This document shows positions 58,803 to 64,000 of a DNA stretch of 64,000 nt, piece by piece. A program made the position numbers and the translations under genes. Location: positions 3,286,001 to 3,350,000 of the forward strand of contig JAGVVL010000017.1 in assembly GCA_018287875.1 (NCBI GenBank), read 5' to 3'. Source of the DNA: Nigrospora sphaerica. Lineage: Eukaryota; Ascomycota; Sordariomycetes; Amphisphaeriales; Apiosporaceae. The stretch's first letter is position 1, and every line of letters starts with the position of its first letter. The notes beneath the pieces are model-generated. The model worked only from the letters and a program-made list of their open reading frames with translations. It was not told the DNA's origin and ran no database searches.

Positions 58803-59197
58803 CTGAGTACCTCAAGTATGCAGACTCACAGCCTGCTTGCGTCTAGGCAGTATGTATGGGTGGGCTGGCCCAGCAGACAGCAAATAGCACGCTGTCGGTT
58901 GATTGGGAAGGCTGGGTTTGCCAATCCTTCGCTCGGCATGTGGTATAACATGTTGGGCTCTCCATAAGGCGTCCTAACAGGCAAACCAGAAGAGAATTGG
59001 ACACGTCGTTCAATGTATTGTCGGAGGCCGCGATCGACAGGCTCGGGAGCATCGAAAATTGCCAATGAACCCGGAAATATGTCAAAGGCCGAATTAGGAA
59101 TTGCGAAAGAAGCCGTTAGAACCAGTGTATGAGTCGGGAAAGATGGTGTAACAGGCGTGGTTCTCTAGCAATCTGATGCCGTGCGAGGTCCTAGTTA
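58803..59197. other. Upstream flank of the ankyrin gene
   Basis: May contain a lost first exon of the ankyrin gene. A minus-strand frame 59065-58826 is open (DAPEPVDRGLRQYIERRVQF), but no start or splice joins it convincingly. Confidence 0.3.
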
Positions 59198-59233
59198 CTT
59201 AGGTAAAATCACTGGACAAAAGTCTGCGCACAG
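59198..59233 (+). repeat. Left terminal inverted repeat
   Basis: Begins CTTAGGTAAAATCACTGG and continues ACAAAAGTCTGCGCACAG. It matches the reverse complement of the right end with about four differences and one length difference at the outer tip. Confidence 0.9.
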
Positions 59234-59313
59234 GCCACCCCCCTCGTGCCAACTTCACGACATCAACATAACCACCCTATCTCTTCATCTGCCCATAACT
59301 CGCTTAATTAGCC

Positions 59314-60440
59314 ATGGATATGCACGAATTTGGTCGCATTTTAACCGCAGAGCGCAAGCCTAACGGACAGTTTAGCCCTGAGGCTGTCGCGGCTATTGTA
59401 GCTTTCGCTATATGCGGTCAACCGCATAGTGCCATTGCAAAGGCCTTCGGAACGCGTCGACGCGAAACTATCACCAACCTTGTGAGGCGCGTCACTCAAC
59501 GGGAAACAACAAAACCTAAGAAAAGAAGTGGTCGACCGCGTAGGTTAACCTCTCGACAAGAGCGTTACGTATTTCAATTAATACGGAGGAAGCCGCGCGC
59601 CACGTGGAAAGAGATCTGCGTCGAGAGAGACGCTCTCTTCGACCCTCGACTTAGGACCTTCTCTGCAAGGACGGCGAAGCGCGCTCTTCGTAAGAGACAT
59701 ATCGGCCACTGGCGCGCTGCGAAGCGTATTCTCCTCACTAAAGAAGACGCTATACAGAGGCTTCGTTTCTGCCGTGAGTGGTCCTCTAAAGACGCTCAAG
59801 AGCTGCTTATGCGATGCCTCTTCTCCGACGAATGCACGATTCAAAACGAACCCTCTAAACCTGGCGAATGGGTGTTCCGGTACGCGCGCGAGCGCTTCCG
59901 TGAGGACCTCGTGAACCCTCTGCCACACTCAAGGCCTCGTATCAGCCTTATGGTATGGGGTATGGTGTGGCAGAGGGATGACGAGTCTGGGATGTCCCCC
60001 TCATTTTCTGTGAGGGTGATCCGGACTCTGCACGTAAGGGCTTCACCTCTACCCGCTATATGGAGGTCCTAGAGGAAGGACTCGTGCCTCTATATGAGGC
60101 TGGAGACCTCTTCATGCAAGATAATGCGCGTATACATCGCTCGCATGCGGTCCGGGACTTCCTCGAAAGTAAGGGCATTTGGACGATTAAGTGGCCTGCT
60201 CATAGCCCCGACCTCAACCCTATTGAGCAAGTCTGGAGGGCCCTAAAGCTTAAGATATATGAAATCGAGCCTCGTTTTCAATATCTGAAAGATAACATAA
60301 ACAATTACGCGTATGCGAGGGAGATAATCGAGTTGGCGTGGAGTGAGCTAGATCACGGCCTCATTTTAAAGCTATTAAAGTCAATCCCACGGCGTATAGC
60401 AGCGGTACTTCGCGCAAGAGGCTGGTATAGCCATTATTAA
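59314..60440 (+). CDS. Tc1-type transposase (DD34E), one-base frameshift
   Basis: From the ATG at 59314 the N-terminal half has a helix-turn-helix (FSPEAVAAIVAFAICGQPHS), the GRPR-type hinge KKRSGRPRRLTSRQ and a second HTH. The catalytic core has CLFSDECTIQNE for the first Asp and ISLMVWGMVW. The second half from about 60003 reads LIFCEGDPDSARKGFTSTRY, MQDNARIHRSH for the second Asp, and SPDLNPIEQVW for the Glu, exactly 34 residues later (DD34E). The two halves lie in different frames. Adding one C to the CCCCC run at 59996-60000 makes them continuous (MSPLIFCEGDP). The full product would be about 375 aa. It ends ARGWYSHY. As written, the transposase is inactive. Confidence 0.88.
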
Positions 60441-60557
60441 ACTACAATTCGAGAGTTTTCTTTTAAAAAAACCCCTACTTAATTTGCTATCGAATTGAGT
60501 GCGTGAGTTGTAATAAAAGTTGAAGGGTAGAAATTAGCGAGTGGTTGGTGATGTAGT

Positions 60558-60594
60558 CTGTGCGCAGACTTTTGGCCAGTCACTTTACCTAACC
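60558..60594 (-). repeat. Right terminal inverted repeat
   Basis: Reads CTGTGCGCAGACTTTTGGCC then AGTCACTTTACCTAACC on the plus strand, the inverted partner of the left repeat, and is followed by TA. Confidence 0.9.
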
Positions 60595-61450
60595 TAGGCC
60601 TTTATGCACGGGCATATCATGTGTGTTACAATCGTACCCTTTGCCGTACCGGATCAGAAGCCACCCAAGTTGCGCCAATGCCCTGGGTTCGTGTGGTTCT
60701 CACCGAGAATCTGGTCGACACGAAACCTCGATACATCACGTTGAGCCACCAACGGGGAACCAGCGGCACTTCGAAGACCAGCCTCCGGCGCACGTCAGCT
60801 GTAACGACCAAGTTGTCCTGGCGCATCTTCTAGGTGCGGCTGGTATGCGTCGGTGGCACAAGCAGACGTTGATGCGGAAGGTGACGAGGTCGGGCCGCGC
60901 ATACGGCGACGCGGTCAGCGCCGCAAAAGTGTCCGGAGCGGCAAGGGCGCCGGCCGCTGCACCGGTCTCGGTGGCGTAGAAGGCAAAACTGTACAGCGGC
61001 GGATGAGGTCGACGATGGCTACCTCCCAGCGCACAAGAGGGCGACTGATGGGTGGAGCGTCATCACCGTTGTTTGAAGTGCTTCGGATGGTGGCTAGTGC
61101 GAGTTTAAGGAGATCAACTTTTGATTTTTAGATGAAATTTTGTCCCTCTACGGCCGCATACCCAGAGATTTCCGGGTTCTGCAGACGGCAATCCAGCGAG
61201 AAAGGGGAGCATATGAAGAAAAGGCTGTCTGCGCAGGCGAGGTGCCGCATTTGGCCAATGTACCTAAGCTTGTCCGGCCCTAGTGCGGCGCGCCGTTGGC
61301 TAATGTCTTCCGGCTTACGAGCTTCGAGGAGGATAAATACCATAGTTTCGAGGGAGTGGCCTTGGTTAAGAACCGTTTCACTCTGTCCAGCTTACACCCC
61401 ACTCCAACCCCGCCAACACACACATCGCCAACCCGCATCACACGGCGCCA
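60595..61450. other. Flank of the transposon with a HET-domain scrap
   Basis: Contains the HET remnant listed separately, and the promoter of the NmrA-like gene at its right end. Otherwise nothing recognised. Confidence 0.4.
60678..60800 (+). pseudogene. Fragment of a HET (heterokaryon incompatibility) domain gene
   Basis: One frame reads WVRVVLTENLVDTKPRYITL then SHQRGTSGTSKTSL. The run VxxT-spacer-RYxTLSHCWGxS is the opening of the HET domain; here Cys-Trp of SHCWG reads Gln-Arg. Nothing else of the domain follows, and the frame stops at 60833. It is too short to act and is probably debris of a HET gene that once stood here. Confidence 0.5.
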
Positions 61451-62413
61451 ATGGCTCTCCCCAGCATCCTCGTGACGGGCGCGACCGGGCGGCAAGGCCA
61501 CGGGGTGGTGGAGCATTGTCTGGCACTGGAGCACCGGCCGACGGTATATGCGCTGACGCGGGACCCCGGGTCGCCGGCGGCGCAGCGGCTGCGGGCGCAG
61601 GGGGCGGTGCCGGTGAGCGGCAACCTGGACGACGCGGCGTCGCTCGAGGCGGTGCTGGCGGAGCGCCAACCGGCGGCCGTCTTCCTCGTGCTGCCGACGC
61701 CGGACCCCGAGGCCCAGGTGGCTCAGGCCCGGCGCTTCGTGGAGGCCGCGCGCGCCTGCGCCAGCGTCCGCGCCCTCATCTACAGCAGCACCGTCGGCAC
61801 CAGCGCCCACGACCGCCTGCCGCGCATGGGCCCGCAGAGCCCCTGGTTCCTGTACTGGACCACCAAGCTGGCCGTCGAGGACCTCGTGCGCGGCGCCGGC
61901 TTTCCCGCCCTCACCGTCGCGCGCCTGCCCTTCTTCCTGACAACGCTGCTGCCGAGCCCCGAGGCCGACGCCATGTTCCCGGAGCTCTGGCCGAAGCCCC
62001 GGCCGGCCGGCAACAACAAGAAGCAGCCGCCGGCGCCGGCGCCGGGCGCCCTGCACTCGTGCATGCGGTCCGACGTCAAGCTCGATGTGGTCAACCCGGC
62101 CGACGTCGGGCGCGTGGCGGCGGCGGTCCTAGCCCGGCCGGACGAGCTCGCGGGCCGCACCATCGATGTCGCCGGCGACTCGCTCACCATGACAGAGCTC
62201 GCGGCTGCTATGGAGCGCGGCACCGGCCGCCGCGTCAACGCCGTCCACGAGACCCCCGAGGCCCTCCAGGCCCGCCTCGGCATGTTCGGCCCCTTCCTCG
62301 CCGAGATGTTCCTCAACTTCAGCGCCATGGGCCCCACCGTTGACGTCGAGGCCGCGCGCCGCGAGTTCGGCACCGTGACGGCCGAGGAGTTCTTCCGGCA
62401 GGCCCATCTGTAA
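61451..62413 (+). CDS. NmrA-like NAD(P)-binding protein
   Basis: A single exon of 320 aa. The Rossmann motif ILVTGATGRQGHGVVEH at residues 6-22 is the NmrA form (GxxGxxG), followed by VYALTRDPGSPAAQRLRAQG and VSGNLDDAASLEAVL, the usual segment after strand 2. YSSTVGTSAHDR and a later KLAVEDLVRGAGFPALTVAR are typical of atypical short-chain dehydrogenases; the YxxxK pair is not intact (YWTTK is present near residue 138, so weak activity cannot be excluded). NmrA proteins sense NAD(P) and hold back GATA factors in nitrogen control, but most fungal paralogues are of unknown role. There is no signal peptide. Confidence 0.88.
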   Translation: MALPSILVTGATGRQGHGVVEHCLALEHRPTVYALTRDPGSPAAQRLRAQGAVPVSGNLDDAASLEAVLAERQPAAVFLVLPTPDPEAQVAQARRFVEAARACASVRALIYSSTVGTSAHDRLPRMGPQSPWFLYWTTKLAVEDLVRGAGFPALTVARLPFFLTTLLPSPEADAMFPELWPKPRPAGNNKKQPPAPAPGALHSCMRSDVKLDVVNPADVGRVAAAVLARPDELAGRTIDVAGDSLTMTELAAAMERGTGRRVNAVHETPEALQARLGMFGPFLAEMFLNFSAMGPTVDVEAARREFGTVTAEEFFRQAHL

Positions 62414-63109
62414 TTTTCAGGGCCTGCGACGAAGAGAAGGTTCGAAATTGGTGTATGCACTTGCTCAGGTACCTCCCTAGCTTGCCTTCTATCGGGAGTA
62501 GCTGCAAGTCAGTAGATTTCGATCAAGAGGATATCGGCGCATTAGGGAACTAGCCCGTAGAGCTAAGGTACTGCTACTCAGACCAATTGTCAGCTCCAGC
62601 TCAAAAACTCAATCCTGTACGGGTCAGAACGTTGCGGCTCCACCACTGGCTTCCATGTCCTCTAACGTTCAAAACGCCAGGATCCGTCCCTGTACCCGTA
62701 CCTAAGTGCTCGTACGACTTGAGCCTCAAGTACCGGTTGATCCGCTTGGAAGGGTGGACTGGATGTCAAGTGCTATGGGAGGCTTCTCACACGTACATAA
62801 GTATTGAGCTAGATCACCTAGGAGGTAACAAGGTACCCCAGACCGCGCTAATAATCACCGGCTTCCAGCGGTGGCGGCAGTGGCAGTCGACCTGGGGGTG
62901 CGGGAAGTTACAGCTTGAGCTCCGGCCCCATGGAAGAAAGGTGGGAGGTTCGTTCCCCACTAAAATGGAAAGCGGCCGATCCTGGGTGAAGCTCCCACCT
63001 CGTCAGTCAGCATTCACTGATTGAGCCACGACCTTCTCTTCCTCCCACCGACCGACAACCTCGACATACGCACTCCAGGCGATTCAATCTAGGCGACGGT
63101 ACCCTCACC
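62414..63109. other. Intergenic
   Basis: About 0.7 kb between same-strand genes with repeated TACCT/AGGTA motifs; a promoter for the stomatin-like gene is expected. A plus-strand frame 62587-63024 has no motif. Confidence 0.45.
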
Positions 63110-64000
63110 ATGTCGCTCACTCGCCAGGCCGCCGCCGGCGCCGTCCGTGCTTCAATGCCCTCCGCCATACGGCGTGGCCCCGTCACCGGTGTGTCCCCGC
63201 TCGCCCGTCTCGCCGCCGCCTCAAGTGCCGTTCGCCTCTTTCAGACCTCGCCCAAGTCCCTCTTACCGCCCGGCGGTTCGTCGTTCAGCGGTGGCCCTCT
63301 CTCGGCCTTTGGTGGCGCCCCGCCCGCCTACTTCCAGCGGCCTTCGCTGCCTGCCAATACCATCATCCGCTTCGTGCCCCAGCAGACAGCCTGGATCGTC
63401 GAGCGTATGGGCCGCTTCAACCGCATCCTCGAGCCCGGCCTGGCCATCCTCGTGCCCTTCATCGACCGCATTGCCTACGTCAAGTCGCTCAAGGAGGTGG
63501 CCATAGAGATCCCGAGCCAGAGCGCCATCACGGCCGACAACGTGACCCTCGAGCTGGACGGTGTGCTGTACACGCGCGTCTTTGACGCCTACAAGGCTTC
63601 CTACGGCGTCGAGGATGCCGAGTACGCCATCAGCCAGCTGGCTCAGACGACGATGCGTTCCGAGATCGGCCAGCTCACCCTCGACCACGTACTGAAGGAG
63701 CGCGCTGCCCTGAACACCAACATCACGGCCGCCATTAACGAGGCCGCCCAGGCCTGGGGTGTCACCTGTCTGCGTTACGAGATCCGCGATATCCACGCAC
63801 CGGGCCCCGTGGTCGACGCCATGCACCGTCAGGTCACGGCCGAGCGCTCTAAACGCGCCGAGATTCTCGAGTCCGAGGGTCAGCGCCAGAGCGCCATCAA
63901 CATTGCCGAAGGAAAGAAGCAGAGTGTCATTTTGGCCTCGGAGGCCATGCGTGCTGAAAAGATCAACCGCGCCTCTGGTGACGCCGAGGCTATCCTCCTC
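63110..64000 (+). CDS. Mitochondrial stomatin-like protein (SLP-2 type), 5' part
   Basis: The frame is open from the ATG at 63110 to the last base of the window (297 codons), so the gene is cut by the window edge. An Arg- and Ala-rich, acid-poor N-terminus (MSLTRQAAAGAVRASMPSAI) fits a mitochondrial presequence. The SPFH domain follows: NTIIRFVPQQTAWIVERMGR, LEPGLAILVPFIDRIAYVKS, LKEVAIEIPSQSAITADNVT and AINEAAQAWGVTCLRYEIRD. The following Glu/Lys/Arg/Ala helix (AERSKRAEILESEGQRQSAI) is the start of the coiled coil by which these proteins form rings. SLP-2 organises cardiolipin-rich patches of the inner membrane and supports respiratory-chain and protease assembly. No intron is seen so far. 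Confidence 0.93.
   Translation, partial: MSLTRQAAAGAVRASMPSAIRRGPVTGVSPLARLAAASSAVRLFQTSPKSLLPPGGSSFSGGPLSAFGGAPPAYFQRPSLPANTIIRFVPQQTAWIVERMGRFNRILEPGLAILVPFIDRIAYVKSLKEVAIEIPSQSAITADNVTLELDGVLYTRVFDAYKASYGVEDAEYAISQLAQTTMRSEIGQLTLDHVLKERAALNTNITAAINEAAQAWGVTCLRYEIRDIHAPGPVVDAMHRQVTAERSKRAEILESEGQRQSAINIAEGKKQSVILASEAMRAEKINRASGDAEAILL

Larger units (their letters stand above)
59198..60594 (+). mobile_element. Tc1/mariner-type DNA transposon with TIRs at TA
   Basis: A 1.4-kb element bounded by imperfect terminal inverted repeats of about 36 bp and flanked by TA on both sides (59196-59197 and 60595-60596), the target duplication of this superfamily. It encodes one transposase. Length, TA target and DDE spacing all fit Tc1. 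Both ends are preserved, so the insertion is fairly young; the inverted repeats differ at only a few positions. Confidence 0.92.

Noticed and set aside
61132..62343. 403-codon plus-strand frame overlapping the NmrA-like gene
   Set aside because: It is an out-of-frame Arg/Gly/Ala-rich shadow; the NmrA frame has the Rossmann motif and a clean start.
1..64000. CRISPR arrays, bacterial operons or insertion sequences
   Set aside because: Spliceosomal introns and fungal families show nuclear eukaryotic DNA; no array of spaced repeats was seen.

Overview
This is a nuclear chromosomal window from a filamentous ascomycete (Pezizomycotina, most likely a Sordariomycete). The signs are short spliceosomal introns of about 50-80 nt with GTAAGT/GTATGT donors and CTAAC-type branch points, GC-rich coding regions between AT-richer intergenic DNA, an intron-containing nuclear tRNA, fungus-only families (Zn2Cys6 regulator, CFEM-type Pth11-like receptor, PIR-like wall protein, PDR-type ABC pump), and nonsense codons of the kind left by repeat-induced point mutation (RIP: CpA to TpA, seen as TGG to TAG and CAA to TAA). 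No species can be named from the sequence alone.

Layout. 0.6-4.4 kb: tRNA-Lys(CUU), an amidohydrolase and a secreted aspartic protease. 6.3-14.7 kb: a worn accessory region with an intact DUF829 (PaxU-like) gene and an intact PaxM-like FAD monooxygenase among remnants of a Zn2Cys6 regulator, a DHA-type MFS exporter, a DUF7492-like secreted protein and an unnamed gene, then an NCQDF-motif gene. 15.9-22.8 kb: three secreted or wall proteins (small IgE-binding-type protein, PL1 pectate lyase, PIR-like GPI protein). 22.8-29.8 kb: seven kilobases with no supportable gene. 29.8-35.5 kb: the Kap121/Pse1 importin and a multi-pass membrane protein. 37.2-44.9 kb: a PDR-type ABC transporter followed on the same strand by a Zn2Cys6 factor, a likely efflux pump and local regulator. 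45.3-50.4 kb: a BTB protein, a Pol III tRNA-like unit and a secreted GMC oxidoreductase. 52-55.5 kb: a CFEM-domain Pth11-like receptor and a U1-type zinc-finger splicing protein. 56.2-61.1 kb: a broken ankyrin-repeat gene, a complete Tc1-type transposon with terminal inverted repeats at TA, and a HET-domain scrap. 61.4-64 kb: an NmrA-like protein and the 5' part of a mitochondrial stomatin-like gene that runs off the window.

Two patterns cut across the window. First, several clear coding frames (GMC oxidase, ankyrin gene, Tc1 transposase) are broken by a change of one base inside a homopolymer, which looks as much like sequencing error as like gene death. Second, some remnants carry Trp-to-stop or Gln-to-stop changes in a RIP-like context, which homopolymer error cannot explain. 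Gene models below were built by hand from splice signals and reading phase; every multi-exon model closes in phase except where a frameshift is stated.
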